This document shows, one piece after another, positions 8,312 to 16,504 of a stretch of 64,000 nucleotides of DNA. The stretch covers positions 1,827,081 to 1,891,080 of the forward strand of contig NC_009012.1 of NCBI RefSeq assembly GCF_000015865.1. Reading direction: 5' to 3'. Position numbers and translations under genes: made by a program. How positions within the stretch are numbered: position 1 is the stretch's first letter; every line of letters begins with the position of its first letter. Below the pieces are notes generated by a model that saw nothing but the letters and a program-made list of their open reading frames with translations, ran no database searches and was not told the DNA's origin. The stretch is from Acetivibrio thermocellus ATCC 27405 (GTDB taxonomy: Bacteria; Bacillota; Clostridia; Acetivibrionales; Acetivibrionaceae).

Positions 8312-9301
8312 TCATTTCCTGAATATAAATAAATACTCATGTGCTATTAATAAAAAATTATACTTTATACTCTGATTTCTCCAGTAACCGGTTGAACTGC
8401 AATTATGCTGTTCCTTTATTACAATTTCTTTTAACTTAAAGCCTGCCCGTAAAAACGTCTGCATTACATTGAAGCCGATAGGAATCATGTGACCTTTTCT
8501 CCGTGTATCCCCTATAAGAATTGCACAGAATCTACCTTTTTTGAGCACCCTGTAGCTCTCTTTTGCGACTTTTTCCATTTCTACAAGAAACTCATTGATA
8601 TCACAATGGGAAAGATCTCCCTCTATGTCTTCACTGTACTTAATGATATTACTGTAAGGCGGATGGGTGCATATAAGATCTACACTCTCATCTTTAATAA
8701 ATCCAAGATGCCTGGCATCTCCAACATGTACTTCTGTTTCTCCGCAATCTTCTTTTTCAAAGTTTATATTACGACAAGTTAAATTTACTGCTTCAGGGTT
8801 TATATCAACACCTATACCTTTTCTCTTTAAAAGTTTTGCTTCAACAAGCGTCGTTCCACTACCTACAAATTGGTCGAGCACAGTTTCTCCTTCTTTTGAA
8901 TATCGCAAAATAACATTCCTGGGAATAAAAGGTGACCAATTACCCCTGTATTTTCCGCTGTGTGTAGCCCAGTCACCCCTGTCAGGAAAGCTCCATACAG
9001 TAGTTGTTTCAAGATTGAAATTTTCAGGCTCCCACGATTTAATATTAAGCTTGTCCGCAAAATAACTTTTTGATTTCTCTTCGAGGCATATTGTTGATTC
9101 TTTTGCAACTTTTTTGACAAATGCACAAGTTACATCATTATTAGCTGCTGTATCTTTAATACTGAAATCACTCTCAATATCACTTTTTATTTTTTCGATC
9201 AGCCTGAAATACTCATCTTTATGGTTCTTTTCAAGATGTTCAGGATACTGCGTTCTGGTATATTCTTCTCCGCAATACAAGCACTTGACTTTTCTTCCCA
9301 T
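8312..9301 (-). CDS. Beta-class DNA methyltransferase with N-terminal zinc finger (DpnA-like)
   Basis: The 329-residue protein starts at ATG 9301 (RBS aaggg), four bases after the restriction gene. Residues 1-30 form a C2H2-type zinc knuckle (CLYCGEEYTR..HLEKNH). The catalytic motif THPPYSNI (a DPPY variant) comes after the SAM-binding motif DQFVGSGTT in the linear order. DPPY-type is normally first and FxGxG second in beta-class amino-methyltransferases, so the order should be checked by alignment. In DpnII systems a second methylase of this class protects GATC in single-stranded DNA. The gene is last in the operon and likely has that job. The zinc finger may aid DNA binding. Confidence 0.8.
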   Translation of the reverse strand: MGRKVKCLYCGEEYTRTQYPEHLEKNHKDEYFRLIEKIKSDIESDFSIKDTAANNDVTCAFVKKVAKESTICLEEKSKSYFADKLNIKSWEPENFNLETTTVWSFPDRGDWATHSGKYRGNWSPFIPRNVILRYSKEGETVLDQFVGSGTTLVEAKLLKRKGIGVDINPEAVNLTCRNINFEKEDCGETEVHVGDARHLGFIKDESVDLICTHPPYSNIIKYSEDIEGDLSHCDINEFLVEMEKVAKESYRVLKKGRFCAILIGDTRRKGHMIPIGFNVMQTFLRAGFKLKEIVIKEQHNCSSTGYWRNQSIKYNFLLIAHEYLFIFRK

Positions 9302-9305
9302 CGTC

Positions 9306-10238
9306 TCACAACCCTTGCAATATGATATCCTCGAGAATGCCCTTTTGCACCATGTCAAGGTTTAGTACGTAATCTACCTTGTCAAACGACTCCCTAAGAG
9401 GTTTTTTTGCAGTTTCCCAGCCTTTACCGTCTGTGATCCAAATAAAGCCATGTTCCGGTGTCTCTTTTTTGATAAAGCTAAACAGGGTCGTAAACTCTCC
9501 GGCTACGGACTTTAGTTTCGAACCGCCGCCACCGTAATAATTTGTTTCAACAAGATACAGTTTATGACCGTTGTCTATTGCAAAATCAAACGAACGTTCC
9601 GATTTGTCCACAGAAACATTATATCCAAAAGATGTTTTAATTTTGTGCGAGGTAGCTTGAGAAAGATACCGGTAATTATTCATAGAACAAATTTTTTTGA
9701 CAAACAGCTCGGTTATCATCTCCATGGCCGTACCGCTACGATTTTTCCTGGCATTGGTATCAAGGCCTACTTCAACACCAATTGCATAATCAACAACACT
9801 TTTTATGTTTTTCTTTTCAAACATGGCAAGAAGCCCGGTTTTTTCAGCGAACTCTGCCAGCATTTCTATTTCTTCAGGATTATATTTCTTCTTTTTACGA
9901 AACACATATTCTTTGTAATTAAAAACATTATCCGCAAGAGGCTCAACAACTTTAATACTTTTCTCCCTTAAAGCCAGCAAGGCCGGAAGAACCTCAGCTA
10001 TTTCGGGATACCTGCCCAACAACATTTTAAATTCTTCCACTACGTTTTCCTTGCCTACAAGGTAGTTCAATATATTTAATACAACCTCAACGCTCCCCAC
10101 CTTGTTCATTACTTTTTCCCAGGCAACAAAAAAGTCCCATCCTTTAATAGTCTCCTTCATGTGAGAAAGCAAATAATTAAACACTTCATCTGTGTTCTTA
10201 CACCCAAGCCGTTTTTTAAATATTTCTGAATATTTCAT
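9306..10238 (-). CDS. DpnII/MboI-type restriction endonuclease
   Basis: The 310-residue product matches the DpnII endonuclease family, which cuts GATC when unmethylated. The C-terminal catalytic region shows FDFAIDNGHKLYLVETNYYG, the D...ExN variant of the PD-(D/E)xK core of this family, followed by SKLKSVAGEFTTL. It is flanked by two adenine methylases in the same operon: 9 bases from the Dam-like gene and four from the DpnA-like gene. Family and context agree strongly, so GATC specificity is likely although inferred. DNA entering from hosts without Dam methylation would be cut. Confidence 0.9.
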   Translation of the reverse strand: MKYSEIFKKRLGCKNTDEVFNYLLSHMKETIKGWDFFVAWEKVMNKVGSVEVVLNILNYLVGKENVVEEFKMLLGRYPEIAEVLPALLALREKSIKVVEPLADNVFNYKEYVFRKKKKYNPEEIEMLAEFAEKTGLLAMFEKKNIKSVVDYAIGVEVGLDTNARKNRSGTAMEMITELFVKKICSMNNYRYLSQATSHKIKTSFGYNVSVDKSERSFDFAIDNGHKLYLVETNYYGGGGSKLKSVAGEFTTLFSFIKKETPEHGFIWITDGKGWETAKKPLRESFDKVDYVLNLDMVQKGILEDIILQGL

Positions 10239-10247
10239 GTGATCCTC

Positions 10248-11189
10248 CTAGTCTTTTACTTCATAGTTCGTAACAAGAAGTTCACTAATTAATCCTCTCC
10301 GACTGCCGTTTGAATTAATCGCCCGCTTAGCCTTTATCCTGTGAATGAAAAACTCCTTATACAATTCATCAAAAAAATTATCATCAGGGTTTTCATTTTT
10401 AGGGTCGGAATTGCTCAGCATAAGCAAAGCACCTGTATCATTCATTTCTGAAAAGAATTTTGCCAGCTGTATTTGATCTTCATCCGTAAAATCAAATTTA
10501 CTATAAGATGTAAAACTGGATGTAACATTAAGCGGCCTGTACGGAGGGTCAAAATAAACAAAACTATCCTTGTCTACATATCCGGCACATTCTCTATAAT
10601 CACCGACAAATATATGCACCCTTTGAAGCAAAGAACTTACTGCATACAAATTCTTCTCATCACAAATGGTTGGATTTTTATAATCTCCGGACGGCACATT
10701 AAAATGTCCCGCACGATTAACACGATAAAGCCCGTTAAAACATGTACGATTTAGAAAAATAAACTGTGCAGCTCTTTCAACATCCGGCTGATTGTTCTTT
10801 AAAGCTCGTGAATTGTATGCATCTCTTATATCATAATACATGTCTTTGCGAGATTTTTCATCCAAATTTAAATACTTGCACTCTAAATCTGAAAGATATT
10901 CCACGAGGTTGTGCACATCATTTTTAATCACTACATAAGTGTTAATTAAGTCCTCATTTATATCAAATATAAAAGCTTCCTCAACTTTATATTTCTGCAA
11001 AATTTCAAATAAAACCGCCCCACCGCCGACAAAAGGCTCAATATAACGTCTTATATAGCCTTTAATAAGCGTAGAAGGATAATATTGTCTAAAAGTGTCA
11101 AGCAATTGCCCTTTTCCTCCGGCCCACTTTACAAAAGGTTTTGCGCATACAGTAGAATTAATATTATTAATGCTAATTGCAAATTCCAA
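10248..11189 (-). CDS. Dam-class DNA adenine methyltransferase (DpnM-like)
   Basis: The 313-residue enzyme has the alpha-class order: SAM-binding KPFVKWAGGKGQL near the N-terminus, FVGGGAV, the target-recognition part with GLYRVNRAGHFNVP, and the catalytic motif DPPYRP. This is the Dam/DpnM type that methylates N6 of adenine in GATC. The start is a TTG at 11189 with GGGAGAT six bases upstream. It is first in the operon, so protection is made before the endonuclease. The three genes together form a complete type II system. Confidence 0.92.
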   Translation of the reverse strand: MEFAISINNINSTVCAKPFVKWAGGKGQLLDTFRQYYPSTLIKGYIRRYIEPFVGGGAVLFEILQKYKVEEAFIFDINEDLINTYVVIKNDVHNLVEYLSDLECKYLNLDEKSRKDMYYDIRDAYNSRALKNNQPDVERAAQFIFLNRTCFNGLYRVNRAGHFNVPSGDYKNPTICDEKNLYAVSSLLQRVHIFVGDYRECAGYVDKDSFVYFDPPYRPLNVTSSFTSYSKFDFTDEDQIQLAKFFSEMNDTGALLMLSNSDPKNENPDDNFFDELYKEFFIHRIKAKRAINSNGSRRGLISELLVTNYEVKD

Positions 11190-11619
11190 TTTCTTATCTC
11201 CCTTCGTATTTCCATTTTTTATTCACGTGTATCTTCAAGTTTTTCACCATCTGCCGTTATAACTCTGTTCACCCATGCAATTTTACACTTGGTATTCTGC
11301 CATCATTGCATAAAGCCTGAGTACGACGTTCTGAAATCCTTATTTTTGCGCAGCCCTTTTAGACATAATGAAAAACTAACTCAACACAATTATACTTTAT
11401 TCCAAAAAGCAAATAAAATCAATATATGAAGTTGACAATTTATCCCAAATTCATAAACGATAAAACATAGTTCCATACAACCCATTCACACAGCCTATCA
11501 TTGGCTAATTTCATTTTGCTCTTTTTTATTTTTTATGTTATATTAATGAAGAATTCAAATATCCAAACCAACAAGAGGCATAATCGCAAATTTCCATATA
11601 AATAAAAGGAGTGAATGAG
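11190..11619. other. Divergent intergenic region between the R-M operon and the ferritin-VIT1 gene
   Basis: These 430 bases must hold both divergent promoters. No strong consensus promoter, terminator or riboswitch could be assigned with confidence. Confidence 0.4.
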
Positions 11620-12498
11620 TTGAATTACAAAATAGACGCTGATACAATTGAATCTTTGAAAAAAGCTCAAAAAAATGAAATCACAGAGTACCACATTTAT
11701 TCAAAACTATCCTCATTCATAAAAAATGAACACAACAGCAAAGTTCTTAAACAAATCGCCCAGGACGAACTATCCCACCATAACGAGTTAAAAAAGTTTA
11801 CAGGAACGGATATGAAGCCAAATATTTTGAAAATATACTTTTATACCTTCATTTCATTGATATTTGGCATTACTTTTGGTATAAAGCTCATGGAAAAAGG
11901 GGAAAGCGGCGCTGAAAAACTATACAGGGAACTTGGGAATAAAATTGAGGAATTTAAAACAATAGCAAAAGAAGAAAACAAACATGAAGAAGAACTGATT
12001 GAAATAATCGAGGAGGAAAAGCTTCAATTTGTAGGTTCAATGGTCCTGGGCTTAAATGACGCCCTGGTGGAGCTTACCGGCACCCTGGCAGGCCTCACAT
12101 TTGCATTAAAGAATACGCGCCTCATAGCACTTTCAGGCCTTATAACAGGTATAGCGGCCACCCTTTCAATGGCGGCATCCGAATATCTTTCAGCCAGAAC
12201 AGAGCAGGAGAGCAGCCGTGCCCTTAAATCATCATTATATACCGGAGGAGCATATGTTTTCACCGTTGCATGCCTGGTATTTCCCTACCTTTTATTTTCC
12301 AACTATGTGCTAAGTCTGGTGCTTACAATTATTATGGCAATATTAATAATACTTGTTTTCAATTTTTATATATCAGTAGCCAAGGATCTTCCCTTTAAAC
12401 AGAGATTCTTTGAAATGGCCGGCATCAGTTTGGGAGTGGCAGTTATTTCCTTCATAATCGGGCATTTCGTCAGGCTGTTCCTTGGAGTTGATGTTTAA
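11620..12498 (+). CDS. Membrane-bound ferritin-like/VIT1 fusion protein (MbfA-like)
   Basis: Residues 1-135 are a rubrerythrin/ferritin-like four-helix domain with paired ExxH motifs (EYHIY, DELSHHNELK, EENKHEEE). Residues 140-292 are a VIT1/CCC1-type membrane domain with five predicted helices, including the hallmark GLNDALVELTGTLAG and the SMAASEYLSA segment. Proteins of this design export iron or manganese, with the ferritin part oxidising or sensing the metal. The TTG at 11620 is the better start: aaaagga lies 9 bases before it but directly abuts the GTG at 11611. The gene stands alone and ends in a strong terminator. Confidence 0.88.
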   Translation: MNYKIDADTIESLKKAQKNEITEYHIYSKLSSFIKNEHNSKVLKQIAQDELSHHNELKKFTGTDMKPNILKIYFYTFISLIFGITFGIKLMEKGESGAEKLYRELGNKIEEFKTIAKEENKHEEELIEIIEEEKLQFVGSMVLGLNDALVELTGTLAGLTFALKNTRLIALSGLITGIAATLSMAASEYLSARTEQESSRALKSSLYTGGAYVFTVACLVFPYLLFSNYVLSLVLTIIMAILIILVFNFYISVAKDLPFKQRFFEMAGISLGVAVISFIIGHFVRLFLGVDV

Positions 12499-12504
12499 AA
12501 TATG

Positions 12505-12545
12505 AGGCAGGGGACGGTTCCGAGTTCTATGTCCCCTGCCTTTTT
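12505..12545 (+). terminator. Terminator of the ferritin-VIT1 gene
   Basis: AGGCAGGGGAC pairs with GTCCCCTGCC and is followed by TTTTT. Confidence 0.93.
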
Positions 12546-12567
12546 GCTTATGCCCAGGTTTTATTTT

Positions 12568-13152
12568 TCACATTTGAAAAAAATCATAATAAGAAAAGCT
12601 AAGAATCCTGTTCGTGCCATCAAACCCATTCGGAACAAGTTCAATTGCAAATATGCATTCATCAGCATCCTCTACACTGTCGTCCTTCTTAATCCCAAGC
12701 TCACGGTAATTCTTTAACCCCATTTTCCTTTTATACACATCAGGATTTCCACATGTCATACAAGCCGTAAAACCAAGGGATTTTGCAATTTCAAGCCCGT
12801 GTTTCACAATGGCTGTGCCAATGCCCTTTCGCTGGTACTCGTATCTTTTTTCGGCATGATTATCTTTTTCCCCATGCCTCACAGCCAGACTGTTGAGCCA
12901 TATGACATGATTTGCGTCATTGCCCATGGGAAGCGCCGAAAAAATACCGTGCCCAAGAATAAAACCTTCATTGGTAACTGCAACCAAATCAAGCTCCGGT
13001 ATGAAATATGGCGACTTCCGGATATTGTCAGCAAAAATTCTGTGAAACTCTCCGTCGTCTCCAAATTCATTATATCTAAAAGCATCACTGTCCAACTGTC
13101 TTACAGTTTCGTATTCATCAGTCTTTATCTGTCTTACTGTATAATTGTTCAT
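12568..13152 (-). CDS. GNAT-family N-acetyltransferase
   Basis: The 194-residue product (from ATG 13152, MNNYTVRQIK) is a Gcn5-related acetyltransferase. The acetyl-CoA pyrophosphate loop YQRKGIGTAIVKHGL is at about residue 110, preceded by the LNSLAVR strand. The C-terminal part YKRKMGLKNY fits the family end. The start codon overlaps the rsgA stop as ATGA, so it is translated by coupling. The acceptor is unknown. Being co-transcribed with rsgA and its antibiotic-style leader, a ribosome-related or drug-modifying role is possible but not shown. Confidence 0.85.
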   Translation of the reverse strand: MNNYTVRQIKTDEYETVRQLDSDAFRYNEFGDDGEFHRIFADNIRKSPYFIPELDLVAVTNEGFILGHGIFSALPMGNDANHVIWLNSLAVRHGEKDNHAEKRYEYQRKGIGTAIVKHGLEIAKSLGFTACMTCGNPDVYKRKMGLKNYRELGIKKDDSVEDADECIFAIELVPNGFDGTNRILSFSYYDFFQM

Positions 13153-14180
13153 TTCCTGATTCCCCCATTCTTTTTCATTTTCTTGCTCCATTGCTGTTTT
13201 TGACGCAAATATCCTTCCTTGTCATCCGAAAAGTTTGCTTCCCGCTTAAGCTTCAAATAACTTTCCCAGCGTTCTTTCGGAAGCTCACCTCTCTCAATCG
13301 CCGCCCGAACTACGCAGCCCGGCTCGGTTTGATGCCTGCAATCGCTAAACTTACACCGTCCCAAATAACTCACCACATCACTGAATGTTTCACCAAGGCC
13401 AACGCTTACATCATCCAACATGCCAAGCTCGCGCATGCCGGGTGTGTCAATAATCATGGCTCCGCCCGGCAGCATAATAAGCTGCCGATGAGTGGTTGTG
13501 TGGCGGCCTTTCGAATCATCTTCACGAATATCACCCACAGCCATAATCTCTTGTCCTGCAAGAGCATTGACAAGACTTGATTTGCCAACACCGGATGAAC
13601 CAAGAAAAACAACCGTTTTGCAGGGCTTTAAGTAATCTTTCAGCACATCCAGCCCAAAACCGGTTATTGTGCTTATTGCATGTACTTCGACTCCCGGAGC
13701 AACCTTTTGCGATGCCAAAACTTGTTCAGAACAATCCTCTACCAAGTCGGCTTTTGTCAATACAATCACGGGTACCGCTCCGGACTGCCACGCCAAAGTA
13801 ACATAGCGTTCCATACGCCTGAGGTTAAAATCATGGTTAAGCGATTGCATGACAAACACATAGTCAAAGTTTGCGGCAACTGCTTGTTCTCCCTTCCCGG
13901 GCGTGGGATTGCGCCTTGAAAAGAAAGATTTCCTTTTAAGGGTCTTTACAATCCGGCTGTCACCATCTGGATTGTAATCTATGAGTACAAAATCACCGGC
14001 CGTCGGAAAATCTTCAAATCCACCGGCATAATATATGCTTGTTTTTAGTCTTCCAAATGTATATCCATATTCACAAACCAGTTCATATCTTTCCTTATGC
14101 ACTGCGGTAATTCTCGCAGGAATACCACTGACATCTTCCGGCATCATTGTCGGAACAAATCCGTAATCTATCAAATTCAA
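13149..14180 (-). CDS. rsgA: Ribosome small-subunit GTPase RsgA
   Basis: The 343-residue protein has the circularly permuted GTPase order: an N-terminal OB-fold, then G4 (LTKAD), G1 (GSSGVGKSS) and G3 (DTPGMREL), and a C-terminal zinc knuckle (C-x5-C-x-H-x5-C, CKFSDCRHQTEPGC). RsgA checks maturation of the 30S subunit. It differs from the usual short clostridial RsgA (about 290 residues) in having extra N-terminal sequence, so it may be a second paralogue. A long leader with a mini-ORF and two terminators precedes it. It is the first gene of an operon with the GNAT gene. Confidence 0.93.
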   Translation of the reverse strand: MNLIDYGFVPTMMPEDVSGIPARITAVHKERYELVCEYGYTFGRLKTSIYYAGGFEDFPTAGDFVLIDYNPDGDSRIVKTLKRKSFFSRRNPTPGKGEQAVAANFDYVFVMQSLNHDFNLRRMERYVTLAWQSGAVPVIVLTKADLVEDCSEQVLASQKVAPGVEVHAISTITGFGLDVLKDYLKPCKTVVFLGSSGVGKSSLVNALAGQEIMAVGDIREDDSKGRHTTTHRQLIMLPGGAMIIDTPGMRELGMLDDVSVGLGETFSDVVSYLGRCKFSDCRHQTEPGCVVRAAIERGELPKERWESYLKLKREANFSDDKEGYLRQKQQWSKKMKKNGGIRK

Positions 14181-14241
14181 TTCTTAATCCCTCCGTTATT
14201 GACATATTGTTAAGTGTGTAAAATAAAAGCAAAAAAGACAT

Positions 14242-14289
14242 AAAAATACCGCAGAAAGTAGCCTTCGGAAGAACTTTAAACTCTGCGGT
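14242..14289 (-). terminator. Second leader terminator of rsgA
   Basis: On the minus strand ACCGCAGA pairs with TCTGCGGT, with an inner stem (AAAGT..CTTC/GAAG..ACTTT), followed by ATTTTTA. It lies 62 bases before the rsgA start. Confidence 0.75.
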
Positions 14290-14305
14290 TTGTAGACAAA
14301 TATGC

Positions 14306-14330
14306 AAAAAGCACACCTCTTCGATGTGCT
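14306..14330 (-). terminator. First leader terminator of rsgA with competing antiterminator
   Basis: On the minus strand AGCACATC and GGTGTGCT form an 8-bp stem followed by TTTTT. CTTCGA upstream (14349-14354) can pair with TCGAAG inside the hairpin (14319-14324), so the two structures exclude each other. Confidence 0.7.
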
Positions 14331-14451
14331 ACGATATTTACAGTATTCTCGAAGGGTTACCTTCACTTTTAGAAAGGCACAGCAAAAGAAAGGTGTATGT
14401 AACACCAAACACAAAATCTCAAGGGGATTTTTGCCATGCCGCTATTCAGTT

Positions 14452-14484
14452 TTAAGCCACAATCACCTCATATAATGCCGTCAT
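14452..14484 (-). CDS. Ten-residue leader peptide of the rsgA operon
   Basis: ATG 14484 has AAAGGGG eight bases upstream and encodes MTALYEVIVA then TAA. Downstream lie a long hairpin (GGCATGGCAAAA with TTTTGCTGTGCC, two mismatches) and two terminators before rsgA, about 300 bases away. This arrangement resembles translation-dependent attenuators that switch on ribosome-protection and antibiotic-resistance genes when drugs slow the ribosome. No amino-acid bias suggests a specific substrate. The RBS is better than that of many real genes, so translation is likely. Confidence 0.55.
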   Translation of the reverse strand: MTALYEVIVA

Positions 14485-14640
14485 AAACATTTCCCCTTTC
14501 TTTCCTGCATTCAGCAGTTACTGACAAGTATATAATACCATATACAAGCCTGAATTTTTAATATATTGTAAAACAAATTTTTCGGCATCATCCTTTGTTT
14601 TCTTTCCTTTAAGGCCGAGTACATCCATTTTGGAACCTTC

Positions 14641-15750
14641 CTATTTCTTTTCCACAATAATCAACGGAATAATCATCTCGTCTTCTGTAAGTCCCCCATG
14701 AGAGCTAACGAATTTCTCTTTCTTTTCTTTTGTGTTAAAAATAGACAAATCATCTGTTGCAACAGCAAGATAATCTCCCAGCATATTGCGAAAGTCTTTA
14801 TGCTCTGTTCCGTATCCGAATAATTTCATTTCGAGTACTTTTTCTTTTGGCAAAAGGAGAAACTTGCCGCCAAATTCACAAGTAAATTCTTTCTCAAATT
14901 CGTCTCTTCTGTCTTCCTTCACAAACAAATTCAAAGCTCTGGGTTCAATAGTGGGAATTCTTTTCAGACAATTCATAATATTTGGATAATCCTTAATACA
15001 CACACGTTTTGTGTTCACATGGCCATGGTCGGCAGTTATTATCACAAGAGTGTCCCTTAGTTCGGTAGTAAGACTCTCTATTTTTCTTTCAAGCCATGAA
15101 ATCACTTTCCTTGATTCTTCACTGTAGCAACCGGTCAGATGCATAGTTTTGTCAGGTTCGTCACAATAACAGTAGATATACTTTTGCCCGGGTTCATCAC
15201 AATATTTTTTTATCAGTTCGCATCTTTCCTCAAATGTTGCCGGATAAGGCGAAACAAACGGTATAGCATAATATGCTTTTCCTCCCGCTGAATCAATCCT
15301 GTTAATCACGCTTGAATACCAGCAGTACTTCCATGCAACACTCTCCTCTGCCACCTTCTCTCCGGTCTCGGTGTCCGTATTATGAAATACCGTTACATTT
15401 CGGTCTATCTGCGGAAAGTAACAGTCCCATCCAAGCCATCCATGTTCACAGGGAGTAAGACCGCTATCGATTGATGTTGTAGCCGCTACTGTAGTTGATG
15501 GAAATGTCGAGCTGTATGTTCCCGCCAAGTGGGTATTGAAAAAGCCGTCTTTTTCGAGATTGCGCTCAATAATGCATCTGCCCATTCCATCAAGAAGAAT
15601 AACCACCACATTCTTATAATCTTTCGCAAGATACCGGTCGAGAAGCTCTAGAGTTTTACCATTAGTCGGAAGTCCCCATTTTTTCAGAATTGAATTTGCA
15701 AGATTCGCTATTGAATTGCTGTAATCCGGATAAACAATGTTTGTGTTCAT
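14641..15750 (-). CDS. Alkaline-phosphatase-fold phosphodiesterase/pyrophosphatase
   Basis: The 369-residue protein (ATG 15750) has the metal-binding and nucleophile motifs of the nucleotide pyrophosphatase/phosphodiesterase group of the alkaline phosphatase superfamily. These are VVILLDGMG near residue 50, TFPSTTVAA with the nucleophile Thr/Ser, the metal Asp/His pair in DEPDKTMHLTG, and TADHGHV near residue 240, with a last His in SSHGGL. No signal peptide is seen, so it works in the cytoplasm. Substrates of such clostridial proteins are unknown. It is a single gene on its strand. Confidence 0.85.
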   Translation of the reverse strand: MNTNIVYPDYSNSIANLANSILKKWGLPTNGKTLELLDRYLAKDYKNVVVILLDGMGRCIIERNLEKDGFFNTHLAGTYSSTFPSTTVAATTSIDSGLTPCEHGWLGWDCYFPQIDRNVTVFHNTDTETGEKVAEESVAWKYCWYSSVINRIDSAGGKAYYAIPFVSPYPATFEERCELIKKYCDEPGQKYIYCYCDEPDKTMHLTGCYSEESRKVISWLERKIESLTTELRDTLVIITADHGHVNTKRVCIKDYPNIMNCLKRIPTIEPRALNLFVKEDRRDEFEKEFTCEFGGKFLLLPKEKVLEMKLFGYGTEHKDFRNMLGDYLAVATDDLSIFNTKEKKEKFVSSHGGLTEDEMIIPLIIVEKK

Positions 15751-15780
15751 ATCATCCACCATTCCATGTATTAAAAATAT

Positions 15781-16140
15781 TTACCCAATCTCATTTTGTA
15801 ATCTTTGGCATTCGGGGCATATAAAAGAAGATATACTGCCCGTTTTTATTGAAACTATCGTCATCCATTTCCGATATTTTCTTTTGGGGATGCAAGCGTG
15901 CCTTGAATAAAATGTCGTGCATATACATGTTCCCGATGCCGCCAACATTCTTTTGTGGCTGGAAATATAAATATCTTTTCTATTTCCATTATGCGCAAAA
16001 AACCAAATAGTTTCAATATTTTTGCAGGAAAATTTACAACAGGATGACTTTTCCATTTTCCTAATTTGAAATTGTCTGCCTGGATTAAGGACCTAAAACC
16101 TTTGATTAGTTTCACAGTTGTTTTCGCTGGAAACATTGTA
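15781..16140 (-). pseudogene. Remnant of a formamidopyrimidine-DNA glycosylase (Fpg/Nei)
   Basis: The C-terminal part of an Fpg/Nei base-excision glycosylase can be read across three frames. KNVGGIGNMYMHDILFKARL is the helix-two-turn-helix, followed by HPQKKISEMDDDSF. A zinc-finger end ICPECQRLQNE lies in another frame, and upstream pieces (KLIKGFRSLIQADNFKLGKW) in a third. At least two frameshifts are needed, and the N-terminal catalytic proline region is missing. It overlaps an LRR fragment on the other strand. Confidence 0.6.
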
Positions 16141-16360
16141 TTTATCCAATAATAAAATCAGAGATATTTCTCCCATCCAAAACTTCATAAATATCGAATC
16201 ACTTGAATTAGAAAATAATAAAATCAAAGATATCTCTTTTCTTAAGGAACTGACACAGCTAAACAATGTTAATTTGGAGAATAATCAAAATCCGATTAAA
16301 ACTAAAAAATATGATACAATAAAGAAATTGGAACAGCTGGGTGTCAGAGTAAAATATTAG
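16118..16360 (+). pseudogene. Fragment of a leucine-rich-repeat protein
   Basis: Eighty residues hold two full and one partial 22-residue leucine-rich repeats (LETLYLSNNKIRDISPI, IESLELENNKIKDISFL, LNNVNLENNQ), as in internalin-like proteins. No signal peptide, no RBS and only a TTG to start: this is the tail of a larger, lost gene. Confidence 0.6.
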
Positions 16361-16504
16361 TTTTCGAGCTCGACTCTGACGGAAAAAATACAACCTTGAC
16401 ATCAATGTTACACAGCACCTTTGTTGAGTATTGCAAATGTTGAAGGCGAAAGGGAAATATGTTACAATCAGCAAGGAAAAAATCTATTTTAAAAGGTGAC
16501 ACGG

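Noticed and set aside
14288..14500. A known riboswitch class in the rsgA leader
   Set aside because: No core of a known ligand class was recognised; the mini-ORF and terminators suggest translation-based control.
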